From Actinomycetota bacterium (GTDB taxonomy: Bacteria > Actinomycetota > Actinomycetes > S36-B12), in contig JADKGE010000008.1 in assembly GCA_016717115.1 (NCBI GenBank), positions 124,001-188,000 of the forward strand: DNA of 64,000 nt. Direction: 5' to 3'. The translations under genes were made by a program, and so were the position numbers. The notes below the pieces were generated by a model that was given only the letters and a program-made list of their open reading frames with translations, searched no databases and had not been told where the DNA came from. Shown one piece after another: positions 1 through 7,469 of the stretch. Each line of letters begins with the position of its first letter. The stretch's first letter is position 1.

Positions 1-1529
1 TCCGGGTCGATCGTCACGAGGGCGGCGATGAAGGGCTGCGCGTCGCCCACCACCATGCACTGGCTCACGAGCCAGTTCGCCCGCAGTCGGTCCTCGAGAA
101 CGGCAGGGGCCACGTTCTTGCCGGCCGCCGTCACGAGGAGCTCCTTCTTGCGGCCGGTGATCTTCACGAAGCCGTCGTCGTCGATCTCGCCGATGTCACC
201 GGAGTGGAACCAGCCGTCGGACTCGAGCGCCTCCGCCGTGGCCGCAGGGTTGTTCCAGTAGCCGATGAAGATCTGGTCGCCCCCCAGCATGAGCTCGCCG
301 TCGTCGGCGACCTTCACCTTCGCGCCGGGCAGCGGCTGTCCGACCGTGCCGATGCGGATCGCCGCCGGCCGGTTGACGGTCGTCGCGGCCGACGTCTCGG
401 TGAGGCCGTAGCCCTCGAGAATGATGACGTTGATCCCGCGGAAGAAGTGCCCGAGGCGGGCCCCCAGCGGTGCCCCGCCGGAGACCGCCCAGCGCATCTG
501 CCCGCCCATGGCGTGGCGGATCTTGCTGTAGACGAGCCGGTCGAACACGGCGTGCTTGATCCTCAGCACGATCCCGGCACCGCCGGTGTCGATGGCCTTG
601 CTGTAGTCGATCGCCACCTGCGCGGCGGTGTTGAAAATGTTGCCCTTGCCCTCGGCAACGGCCTTCTGCTGCGAGGAGTTGAAGATCTTCTCGAACACCC
701 GCGGGACGGCGAGCAGGAAGGTGGGCTGGAACGACGCCAGCCCGGGCAGCAGCTCCTTGATGTCGGCGGAGTGGCCCAGCCGGACACCCGCTCGGATGCA
801 CCCCAGCTGGATGGCCCGTCCGAAGACGTGGGCGACCGGCAGGAACAGCAGGGTGGAGGAGCCGGGTGCCAGGAACACGTCCGGCAGTCCGTTGACAACC
901 TGGTCGACCTCGAACATGAAATTGCGGTGAGTGAGGCTGCAGCCCTTGGGGCGGCCGGTCGTGCCGGACGTGTAGATGATGGTGGCGATCGTGTCCGGGG
1001 TCACCGCTCGGCGTCGGGCCTCAAGCTCGTCGTCGGGGACGTCCTTGCCGTCGGTCTTCAGCTGGTCGATGATCCCGTCGTCGAAGACCCACACCCGCGT
1101 CACGGTGGGAATCTCCACGGAGACCTGATCGAAGGCGGCCTTGTTCTTCTCGCTCTCGAGGAAGAGCGCCACCGACCCGGAGTCGCTCAGCATCCACTGG
1201 ATCTGCTCGGGCGAGGATGTCTCGTACACGGGGACACTGACCGCGCCGGCGTACCAGATGGCGTAGTCGACCAGGGTCCACTCGTACCGGGTCCGGGACA
1301 TGACGCCGATCCGGTCTCCCGGCTCGATGGCGTTGGCGACGATGCCCTTGGCCACGGCGCGGACTTCGGCGAGGAACTGGGCGGACGTGATGCCGACCCA
1401 GGCGTCTCCGCGTTTGACGGAGAGGGCGACGTGGTCGGGCGTCCTCTCGGCGTTCTCGACGACGTGATCGGCGAGGCCGCCACTGGTGGGGGAGGGCACG
1501 ACTGGGGGGACGGAGAATTCCTGCTTCAT
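1..1529 (-). CDS. Long-chain fatty-acid-CoA ligase (AMP-forming), 3' end outside window
   Basis: Adenylate-forming acyl-CoA synthetase that activates long-chain fatty acids with ATP and CoA (FadD15-like). Reading down from an ATG at 1529, the frame stays open to the window edge, giving about 509 residues. The P-loop-like motif YTSGTTGRPKG lies at residues 186-196. Further on come a GYGLTE core motif and a GWFHSGD segment followed by GRKKELL, all diagnostic of the ANL superfamily. The C-terminal lid domain is cut off. The start is supported by a -10 box TACGTT six bases upstream, which implies a leaderless mRNA. The gene is divergent from the metallophosphoesterase. The exact chain-length preference cannot be read from the sequence. 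Confidence 0.93.
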   Translation of the reverse strand, partial: MKQEFSVPPVVPSPTSGGLADHVVENAERTPDHVALSVKRGDAWVGITSAQFLAEVRAVAKGIVANAIEPGDRIGVMSRTRYEWTLVDYAIWYAGAVSVPVYETSSPEQIQWMLSDSGSVALFLESEKNKAAFDQVSVEIPTVTRVWVFDDGIIDQLKTDGKDVPDDELEARRRAVTPDTIATIIYTSGTTGRPKGCSLTHRNFMFEVDQVVNGLPDVFLAPGSSTLLFLPVAHVFGRAIQLGCIRAGVRLGHSADIKELLPGLASFQPTFLLAVPRVFEKIFNSSQQKAVAEGKGNIFNTAAQVAIDYSKAIDTGGAGIVLRIKHAVFDRLVYSKIRHAMGGQMRWAVSGGAPLGARLGHFFRGINVIILEGYGLTETSAATTVNRPAAIRIGTVGQPLPGAKVKVADDGELMLGGDQIFIGYWNNPAATAEALESDGWFHSGDIGEIDDDGFVKITGRKKELLVTAAGKNVAPAVLEDRLRANWLVSQCMVVGDAQPFIAALVTIDP

Positions 1530-1535
1530 TTCACC

Positions 1536-1541
1536 AACGTA
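1536..1541 (-). promoter_or_regulatory. Leaderless -10 box of the acyl-CoA ligase gene
   Basis: TACGTT, with 6 nt (GGTGAA) before the ATG at 1529. It fits the TANNNT-N6-8-start pattern seen at many genes in this window. No Shine-Dalgarno sequence precedes the start. Confidence 0.5.
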
Positions 1542-1670
1542 GAACAAACGGGTCGACTACGCGACCGATTCGGCCTCCAACGGCCGCCGCAGGGGCGGGC
1601 GTGGCATTGTGAGGAGGATGGTCGCCGTCGTACACCCGGATCAGCCCCCGGACTCGGGGTGCGCGGGCTG

Positions 1671-2450
1671 ATGCGCGTCCATGTGGTCAGCGATGTGCAC
1701 GGCGCCGGTGAGGCATTGGCTCGAGCGGCAGACGGGTCCGACGTCTTCGTGTGCCTCGGCGACCTCATCTTGTTCCTGGACTACGACGACCCTTCCCGAG
1801 GCATCTTCGCCGACCTCTTCGGGTCGGACTACGCGCGCGCCTACATCGAAGCCCGCACCGCCAACGACTTCGACCGGGCCCGCGAGCTGAGCTCGGCCGC
1901 CTGGGCGGGACGGGGCATCGCGGACTCCGGGCAGCGCTGGACGGTCATGCAGGCGATGGTGGAGCAGCAGTACGAGGAGCTCTTCGCGGCGATGCCGAGT
2001 CCTGCCGTCCTCACGTATGGCAACGTCGACGTGCCGGGCCTGTGGCCGCAGTTCCTCAGGGCGGGCCAGACGGTGGTGGACGGCGGCGTCGTAGAAGTCG
2101 GCACCATGCGGTGGGGTTTCGTCGGCGGCGGCCTGGTCAGCCCCATGCGCACGCCCTACGAGATCCCCGAGGTCGACTTCGCCCGGAAGGTGGCCGACCT
2201 GGAACCCGTCGACGTGCTGTTCACTCACATCCCGCCCGCCATCGCCGACCTAACCTACGACGTCGTCGCGCGCAGGTTCGAGGTCGGCAGCCTCGCGCTC
2301 CTCGAGTACATCCGCGACGTCCAGCCGAGGTACCACCTGTTCGGCCACGTGCACCAGCCCCTGGCCCGCCGCACCCGAATCGGCCGCACCGAATGCGTGA
2401 ACGTCGGCCACTTCAACGCGCTGCGCCGCCCGTTCATGATCGATCTCTAG
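1671..2450 (+). CDS. Calcineurin-like metallophosphoesterase
   Basis: A 259-residue dinuclear-metal phosphoesterase. The metal-binding signature is visible in order: D8-x-H10 (SDVHG), GD at 30-31, GNVD at 117-120 (in place of the common GNHD), H186 (FTHIPP) and GHVH at 225-228. The substrate is unknown; the family includes phosphodiesterases and phosphoprotein phosphatases. An open frame extends far upstream, but only the part from ATG 1671 resembles the family, because the upstream stretch is antisense to the acyl-CoA ligase. The gene sits at the head of a co-directional group leading to glucokinase. The altered GN[H/V]D position removes the usual proton-donor histidine, so activity may differ from the prototype. 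Confidence 0.85.
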   Translation: MRVHVVSDVHGAGEALARAADGSDVFVCLGDLILFLDYDDPSRGIFADLFGSDYARAYIEARTANDFDRARELSSAAWAGRGIADSGQRWTVMQAMVEQQYEELFAAMPSPAVLTYGNVDVPGLWPQFLRAGQTVVDGGVVEVGTMRWGFVGGGLVSPMRTPYEIPEVDFARKVADLEPVDVLFTHIPPAIADLTYDVVARRFEVGSLALLEYIRDVQPRYHLFGHVHQPLARRTRIGRTECVNVGHFNALRRPFMIDL

Positions 2451-2489
2451 CGAAGGCAGTTTGTCGTCCGGCCGCGGGAGCGGGGGCGG

Positions 2490-2495
2490 TAGCCT
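2490..2495 (+). promoter_or_regulatory. Leaderless -10 box of the SRPBCC gene
   Basis: TAGCCT followed by 7 nt and the ATG at 2503. Confidence 0.5.
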
Positions 2496-2502
2496 TCCCT
2501 CC

Positions 2503-2958
2503 ATGGCCGACCAGACCGAATCCAGCATCGTCATCAATGCCGCCCCTGCCGCGATCATGGATGTCATCGCCGACCTCCCCGCGTACCCGGACTGGAGCGA
2601 CGGCATCAACGAGGTGAAGGTCCTGAGCGTGTTCGAGGACGACAACCGGCCCGCCGATGCGCACTTCAGCCTGGTAACCGGCGCCATCAAAGACGACTAC
2701 GAGCTCGAGTACGACTGGGACGGCGACACCAAGGTGTCGTGGACGCTGACCAAGGGCGACATGCTGACGGCCATGGACGGCGTCTACGAGCTCACGCCCA
2801 ACGGCGACGGCACCACCACGGTCAACTACAAGCTCTCGGTGGACGTGAAGATCCCGATGATCGGCATGATCAAGCGGAAGGCCGAGAAGGTCATCGTCGA
2901 TACCGCCCTCAAGGGGTTGAAGAAGCGTGTCGAGTCGCTCGCGTCTCCTGCTGCTTAG
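2503..2958 (+). CDS. SRPBCC (START/Bet v1-like) protein
   Basis: A 151-residue single-domain helix-grip protein of the polyketide cyclase/dehydrase-lipid transport superfamily. It opens with the typical pattern of an N-terminal strand, then APAAIMDVIADLPAYPDW, and ends in a long amphipathic helix (IKRKAEKVIVDTALKGLKKR). Such proteins bind small hydrophobic ligands; the ligand is not predictable here. The ATG at 2503 is chosen because it lies 7 nt below a TAGCCT box. The 3' end overlaps the next gene by 32 nt, suggesting translational coupling with the ArsA-like ATPase. This order next to a glucokinase recurs in actinobacteria. Confidence 0.8.
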   Translation: MADQTESSIVINAAPAAIMDVIADLPAYPDWSDGINEVKVLSVFEDDNRPADAHFSLVTGAIKDDYELEYDWDGDTKVSWTLTKGDMLTAMDGVYELTPNGDGTTTVNYKLSVDVKIPMIGMIKRKAEKVIVDTALKGLKKRVESLASPAA

Positions 2959-4021
2959 CGGTACCGGAGGCGCCGGAACCTCCACCTTGTGCGCAGCCAC
3001 GGCCGAGGCCCTGCGTGAGGAGGGCCTGCGCGGCGTTGTGGTCGACGCGACCAGCGGGGCAGGCACGCATCCCCTTGCGGCGGCCTGGTCGAGTGCGAGT
3101 CTCGGCCGGCTGGGCGCGGAGGCCGGCGCCGATCCGCTGCCCGCCACCCACTGGGCCTCGCTCGCGTCGATCCAGCAGCTGTCGGCCCTGCTCCACGTGC
3201 GCGATGCGCTGGACGCCGGATCGGACACCGTCATCGTCGACTGCGGTCCGCTCGATCGCGCTCGTCAGCTCCTCGAGCTGCCGACGATCGTGCTGCGCGT
3301 CCTCGACGCGGCGCTCACCCCGCGCCTCGCCATGCGGCGCCGCGTCCCGCCCGACGGGTCGCCGACCGACCCCGCGACGGACCCCCCGCCGACGCTGTTC
3401 GAGGAGTTCGAGGGCATCCGAGGCGAGGTGGCCTCGCTGGCCGCCGCACTGGCGCACCCAGCGACGACGATGCGCCTTGCCTGCCTGCCGGAGGCCGACT
3501 CCGTCGACCGGATCCTGCGGGCGACGGCGCTGATCTCGATGATGGGCGTCAGCGTCGATGGGCTCGTGGCCAATCGGTGCGGGCGCAAGGCCGACGGCTG
3601 GGCCAAGGAGCTCCTCGCCCAGCAGGACGCGCAGGTGGCCCGACTCGAGGGTGCCCATTCGGGCGCGCTGGTCTGGCGATCGACCACGCGAGTCCGGGCC
3701 GTGCCCAAGGGACGATCGGTCGTCGGCCCCCTCGGTGGAACGGCGGTGCTCGACGAGCAGACGGCCCACCTCACCGCCCAGGATGAGGAGTACGTCCTCG
3801 ACCTGCCGCTCGTCGGCGCGGCGGCGACCGAGGCGCAGGTGGGCCGGCTCGACGATGCCCTCGTCGTCGCCTTCGACGGCGTTCACCGTTGGCTGACCCT
3901 GCCGCCCGTCCTGCGGCGCTGTCGGGCTACCTCGGCGGTGCGGACCGAAGCGGGCCTGCGAGTGAGCTTCGTGCCCGACATGTCGGTGTGGCGCCAGGAC
4001 GCACGCGGGAGCGCCGCATGA
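2927..4021 (+). CDS. ArsA/ParA-like ATPase with degenerate P-loop
   Basis: A 364-residue protein related to the anion-transporting ATPase (ArsA/GET3) and MinD/ParA class. The N-terminal strand and loop, LLLLSGTGGAGTST (residues 7-20), align with the deviant Walker A, but both lysines (GKGG and GKT/S in active relatives) are replaced by threonine. A later VIVDCGPLD segment corresponds to the switch/Walker B region. ATP hydrolysis is therefore doubtful, and nucleotide binding or a scaffold role is possible. The start is GTG 2927, inside the 3' end of the SRPBCC gene. The 3' end overlaps the following gene by an ATGA. Function unknown; it is conserved next to SRPBCC and glucokinase genes in actinobacteria. 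Confidence 0.72.
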   Translation: MSSRSRLLLLSGTGGAGTSTLCAATAEALREEGLRGVVVDATSGAGTHPLAAAWSSASLGRLGAEAGADPLPATHWASLASIQQLSALLHVRDALDAGSDTVIVDCGPLDRARQLLELPTIVLRVLDAALTPRLAMRRRVPPDGSPTDPATDPPPTLFEEFEGIRGEVASLAAALAHPATTMRLACLPEADSVDRILRATALISMMGVSVDGLVANRCGRKADGWAKELLAQQDAQVARLEGAHSGALVWRSTTRVRAVPKGRSVVGPLGGTAVLDEQTAHLTAQDEEYVLDLPLVGAAATEAQVGRLDDALVVAFDGVHRWLTLPPVLRRCRATSAVRTEAGLRVSFVPDMSVWRQDARGSAA

Positions 4022-4509
4022 CCGCGCGCCGCCAGCCGTGGTGGTTCTCGGGCGACGACGCTGAACAGCCCGATGCCGTGGTCGACGAGGACTCGGGGCC
4101 CGATCGACCCGATGGGGGGCTCGACGAGGACTCCGTGTCCGACGGGTCGGCGGACCAGGGCGAGCCGGAGCCGGTTGTCACGGGATCACGGCCCGGAGGG
4201 GACGACGCATCCTCGAACGGCATCGAGTGGACGGCGCTGCTGGCCGGCGCACAGCGCATGGTCGACTGGGCGACCGAGAAGGTGCTGGCACCGCACGCGG
4301 AGCACACGGATCCCGCGGATCACCCGCAGTGCGTGGTCTGCCGCACCATGGTCCTGATCGGCGAGGGCCGCTCGCTGGTCACCGACGATGAACCGGTGAC
4401 CGACCCCCAAGGGGCGGGCGCCGAGGACGTCGAGGCCGAGTCCGGGCCCGTCCCCGCGACCGGGGAGATCATGTGGATCCCCATCCGGGAGCAGGTCCGG
4501 GAGCCCTAG
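4018..4509 (+). CDS. Conserved actinobacterial acidic protein (DUF5304-like)
   Basis: A 163-residue soluble protein whose first ~65 residues are acidic, low-complexity and probably disordered. A compact segment follows (IEWTALLAGAQRMVDWATEKV) together with a CxxC pair in HPQCVVCRTMV, which could bind a metal or be redox-active. Its position between the ArsA-like ATPase and the ROK glucokinase, translationally coupled to the former by ATGA, matches the small DUF5304-type proteins of actinobacteria. The family name is given from memory and is uncertain. No catalytic function can be assigned. Confidence 0.6.
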   Translation: MTARRQPWWFSGDDAEQPDAVVDEDSGPDRPDGGLDEDSVSDGSADQGEPEPVVTGSRPGGDDASSNGIEWTALLAGAQRMVDWATEKVLAPHAEHTDPADHPQCVVCRTMVLIGEGRSLVTDDEPVTDPQGAGAEDVEAESGPVPATGEIMWIPIREQVREP

Positions 4510-4512
4510 GCT
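4507..4512 (+). promoter_or_regulatory. Leaderless -10 box of glucokinase
   Basis: TAGGCT, 7 nt before GTG 4520. Its first three bases are the TAG stop codon of the preceding gene. Confidence 0.5.
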
Positions 4513-4519
4513 GTCGGTC

Positions 4520-5476
4520 GTGGGACTCAGCATCGGCGTGGACATCGGCGGCACCAAGATCCTGGCGGGCATCGTCACCGACGAGGGCGACGTCGTGTCG
4601 ACGGCTCGGCGGCCGACGCCGCGCAATGACGCCAACGACGTGCTCGATCTCGTCGCCGAGGTCGTCAACGAACTGGTCGAGAGCACGCCCGAGCCCATCG
4701 TCGGCGTGGGCCTGGGGGTCGCTGGCCTGGTCGACGCCGACCGATCCCGTGTCTACTTCGCGCCGAACCTGCGGTGGTCCCAGGTGCCGGTACGTGCCCT
4801 GCTCGAAGCCTCGACGGGGCTGCCCGTCGTGGTCGAGAACGACGGCAATGTTGCGGCCTGGGGCGAGTACGTGTACGGCGCCGGTCGGGGCGTCCGAGAC
4901 CTCATCCTGGTCACGGTGGGCACCGGTATCGGCGGCGGGATCGTGATCGACGGGGCGCTCTTCCGTGGCGCCCATGGTGTCGCTGGCGAGATCGGTCACA
5001 TCAATGCGGTGCCCGACGGCCGGCCCTGCGGGTGCGGCCGCAACGGCTGCCTGGAGCAGTACGCGAGCGGCAACGCCCTCGTCCGCGAGGCCCGGCTGCT
5101 GGCGGCGGAACGGCGCTCGGAGGCGGGTGCTCTCCTGGCGCTCGGCGACGGCACCCCCGAGGGGGTCCAGGGGGTGCACGTGACGGAGGCCGCGAAGGCC
5201 GGCGATCCGGTGGCGACCGAGGCCTTCTCCGTGGTGGGCACATGGTTGGGCCGCGGGCTGGCCGACCTGGCCGCCACCTTGGATCCTGAGGTGTTCGTCA
5301 TCGGGGGCGGGGTGTCCGATGCCGGCGATCTCCTGCTCGCCAGCGCCCGCCAGACGCTGGCCGACAAGCTCATCGGCCAGCAGAACCGGCCGGCGCCCTT
5401 GGTACGGGTGGCCGAACTGACGAACAGCGCTGGGCTGGTCGGCGCCGCCGACCTCGCTCGCCACCCCCGCGCGTAG
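4520..5476 (+). CDS. glk: ROK-family glucokinase
   Basis: A 318-residue cytoplasmic sugar kinase that phosphorylates glucose at C6 with ATP. DIGGTK (8-13) is the phosphate-binding loop, END (106-108) carries the catalytic aspartate, and VTVGTGIGGG (131-140) is the second phosphate motif. The ROK zinc site is complete: H160, then CGCGRNGCLE (170-179). The GTG start at 4520 lies 7 nt below a TAGGCT box. Length and motifs match GlkA-type actinobacterial glucokinases. The phosphofructokinase and glycerol kinase genes nearby put it in a glycolytic neighbourhood. It stands alone or is the last gene of the co-directional set. Confidence 0.93.
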   Translation: MGLSIGVDIGGTKILAGIVTDEGDVVSTARRPTPRNDANDVLDLVAEVVNELVESTPEPIVGVGLGVAGLVDADRSRVYFAPNLRWSQVPVRALLEASTGLPVVVENDGNVAAWGEYVYGAGRGVRDLILVTVGTGIGGGIVIDGALFRGAHGVAGEIGHINAVPDGRPCGCGRNGCLEQYASGNALVREARLLAAERRSEAGALLALGDGTPEGVQGVHVTEAAKAGDPVATEAFSVVGTWLGRGLADLAATLDPEVFVIGGGVSDAGDLLLASARQTLADKLIGQQNRPAPLVRVAELTNSAGLVGAADLARHPRA

Positions 5477-5509
5477 CGCGGCCGGGCGGCTCCTGCTGAA
5501 GGACGGGCC

Positions 5510-5908
5510 TCAGACGACCGCGCCGTCGTCGTCCTCGTCGTCGCGGTCGTTCATCCGCCAGACCAGGGAGACGAAGCCGCCCACGGTCAGCGCAACGCCC
5601 AGGTTCGCCAGCCAGCGGTCCCAGCCGAGGATGGTGACGAGCACGAGCAGCGGGCCGCCGAGCACCGCCGCCCAGGAGAACCGGCCGATGGCGTCGGCCG
5701 GTCGGGGGATCGGTGGCGGCTGCGGCGGCACGTAGCCCTCATCGGGTTCCTCGTCGACGAGGTGGGCGGCCGCGACCGGCTCGGTGGGTGGCGGCAAGGG
5801 TGGGGGAGTGAACTCGGGACCGAGATCGATCTGTCCACTGAGATCGGCGACGATCGCGTCCCACGCCCGCTGATCGTGCTCAGGCAGGCCCGAGCCCGCT
5901 GCCGTCAC
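5510..5908 (-). CDS. Small membrane protein with proline-rich linker
   Basis: A 132-residue protein, GTG start at 5908 overlapping the stop of the upstream esterase gene (GTGA). The N-terminal ~25 residues are soluble (DQRAWDAIVADLSG). A proline-rich linker follows (TPPPLPPPTEP and PPQPPPIPRP), then two hydrophobic segments (FSWAAVLGGPLLVLVTILGW and LANLGVALTVGGFVSLVW), ending in an acidic tail (DRDDEDDDG). The arrangement suggests two transmembrane helices with a cytoplasmic N-domain. Similar proteins occur beside esterase and glucokinase genes in actinobacteria; function unknown. The much longer open frame through 7156 is not real, because its 5' part is out of frame with the esterase. Confidence 0.7.
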   Translation of the reverse strand: MTAAGSGLPEHDQRAWDAIVADLSGQIDLGPEFTPPPLPPPTEPVAAAHLVDEEPDEGYVPPQPPPIPRPADAIGRFSWAAVLGGPLLVLVTILGWDRWLANLGVALTVGGFVSLVWRMNDRDDEDDDGAVV

Positions 5909-6651
5909 TCCGAGAGCCGCTTCACGAACGCGATGCTGTCGCGGACGATGACCTCGGCATCGAAGTCCAAGGTGGCCACATGGTAGGAGTCGGCGAGAAC
6001 GATCTCCGTGACGTCCGTCGACGCGACATGGCTCAGGACGAACGCCGCGTTCGATGGCTCGACGACGTGGTCCTGCGCACTCCGGAACAGCAGCACCGGC
6101 ACCGCGACCTTCGCGATGTCGGCCTTGACCAAGGCCCACAGCTTCGACAACGAGTGCGCTGCGCGAAGGGGGATCTTGTCGTACGCGCCCTCGTCCTGGC
6201 CGGGCTTCGCGATGTCGTTCGAGATGCCGGGGAACGAGCCGATGAACCGCTGCAGCAGCGGCAGCAGGTGGCGGTCGGCACGCTCGCTGTGGACGGCAGG
6301 GTTCACGAGGACGATTCCCACAATCTCGTCGCCGTGCTCCTCGGCGAGGCGCAGCGTGAGCGATCCGCCCATGGACAGGCCCATGACGAACACCTGCGTG
6401 CACCGATCCGTGAGGTCGCGCAGGTGGCGCTCGGCCTCGGCGTACCAGTCCTCCCACGTCGTCAGGTTCATCTCCTGCCACGTCGTGCCATGGCCCGGAA
6501 GCCGGGGGACCCGAACCGTCCAGCCCTCGGCGGCGAGGTCCTTCGCCCAGGGGGTCACGGACTTGGGGGAGCCGGTGAAGCCGTGCAGGACGAGCACTCC
6601 GACGTGGTTGCCGTCCGCGGACCAGGGTTCGGCTCCGGGCATGACGTCCAT
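5905..6651 (-). CDS. Alpha/beta-hydrolase (Est30-type carboxylesterase)
   Basis: A 248-residue serine hydrolase. The oxyanion-hole HGF (23-25), nucleophile elbow GLSMGG with S93, acid D194 (SAQDHVV) and base H224 (SYHVATLD) form the triad. The fold order matches monoglyceride lipase/Est30-like carboxylesterases acting on short acyl or monoacylglycerol esters. An AAAGGA ribosome site precedes ATG 6651. It is coupled by GTGA to the small membrane protein and divergent from an acyltransferase gene, so a lipid role is plausible but inferred. The physiological substrate is unknown. Confidence 0.88.
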   Translation of the reverse strand: MDVMPGAEPWSADGNHVGVLVLHGFTGSPKSVTPWAKDLAAEGWTVRVPRLPGHGTTWQEMNLTTWEDWYAEAERHLRDLTDRCTQVFVMGLSMGGSLTLRLAEEHGDEIVGIVLVNPAVHSERADRHLLPLLQRFIGSFPGISNDIAKPGQDEGAYDKIPLRAAHSLSKLWALVKADIAKVAVPVLLFRSAQDHVVEPSNAAFVLSHVASTDVTEIVLADSYHVATLDFDAEVIVRDSIAFVKRLSE

Positions 6652-6697
6652 GGGGGTCCTTTCGCGGGAGGTCGTCCCCGTGGATCGACCTGACCAC

Positions 6698-6728
6698 TAG
6701 TGTGCCACCCGTGAGGAGGTGGCACGGA
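6698..6728 (+). promoter_or_regulatory. -10 box and ribosome site of plsC, deciding the start
   Basis: TAGTGT at 6698-6703 predicts a TSS near 6710. AGGAGG at 6714-6719 lies 8 nt before ATG 6728, favouring that codon over the in-frame GTG at 6719, which overlaps the ribosome site. Confidence 0.5.
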
Positions 6729-7447
6729 TGCTGTACTGGGTCCTGAAGTACATCGTCGTCGGACCGTGGCTGCGCGTGCTCTTCCGCCCCTGGGTCGAAG
6801 GCGCCGACCACGTCCCCGAGCAGGGCGGCGCGCTCCTCGCGAGCAACCACCTGTCGTTCTCGGACTCGTTCTTCCTGCCCCTCGTCGTCCCCCGGCCGAT
6901 CACCTTCCTCGCCAAGAGCGACTACTTCACCGGGCCGGGCGTCAAGGGCTTCTTCACCAAGCTGTTCTTCGCCGGCGTTGGGCAGGTTCCGGTCGACCGA
7001 TCCGGTGGACGCGCGTCGGAGGCCGCGATGCGCACCGGGTTGCGCATCCTCGGGGAGGGCAGTCTGCTCGGCATCTACCCCGAGGGCACCCGGTCGCCGA
7101 ATGGCACGCTGTACCGCGGCAAGACGGGCGTGGCCCGGATGGCCATGGAGGCCCATGTGCCGATCATCCCCGTGGCCATGATCAACACCTACGAGATCCA
7201 GCCGCCCGGGCAGGTGCGGCCGAGCCTGCGGCGGGTGGGTGTGCGTATCGGCCGCCCGCTCGACTTCTCCCGCTACGAGGGGCTGGAGAACGACCGCTTC
7301 GTCCTTCGGTCGGTCACCGATGAGGTGATGTACGAACTGATGTCGCTGTCCGGCCAGGAGTACGTCGACATGTACGCGACCCGTGCCAAGGAGCTCATCG
7401 CCGATGGTTCACCGGCCGATTCCCGTTCGATGGTGGACCCGGACTGA
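6728..7447 (+). CDS. 1-acyl-sn-glycerol-3-phosphate acyltransferase (PlsC family)
   Basis: A 239-residue membrane-associated acyltransferase that esterifies lysophospholipid, typically converting lysophosphatidate to phosphatidate. The catalytic HX4D is NHLSFSD (40-46) and the glycerophosphate-binding motif is EGTRS (119-123). A hydrophobic N-terminus (LYWVLKYIVVGPWLRVLF) anchors it to the membrane. ATG 6728 is preferred over GTG 6719 because of the AGGAGG spacing. Its neighbours are an esterase and glycerol kinase, consistent with glycerolipid metabolism. The acyl-donor preference cannot be judged. Confidence 0.9.
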   Translation: MLYWVLKYIVVGPWLRVLFRPWVEGADHVPEQGGALLASNHLSFSDSFFLPLVVPRPITFLAKSDYFTGPGVKGFFTKLFFAGVGQVPVDRSGGRASEAAMRTGLRILGEGSLLGIYPEGTRSPNGTLYRGKTGVARMAMEAHVPIIPVAMINTYEIQPPGQVRPSLRRVGVRIGRPLDFSRYEGLENDRFVLRSVTDEVMYELMSLSGQEYVDMYATRAKELIADGSPADSRSMVDPD

Positions 7448-7469
7448 GCCGTCTGGTCGCCTCGCCCGG

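Noticed and set aside
204..2450. A 748-codon plus-strand open frame
   Set aside because: Only the part from 1671 resembles a protein family; upstream it is antisense to the acyl-CoA ligase.
5510..7156. A 548-codon minus-strand open frame
   Set aside because: Its 5' two thirds overlap the esterase and plsC genes out of frame; only the 3' end from GTG 5908 is credible.
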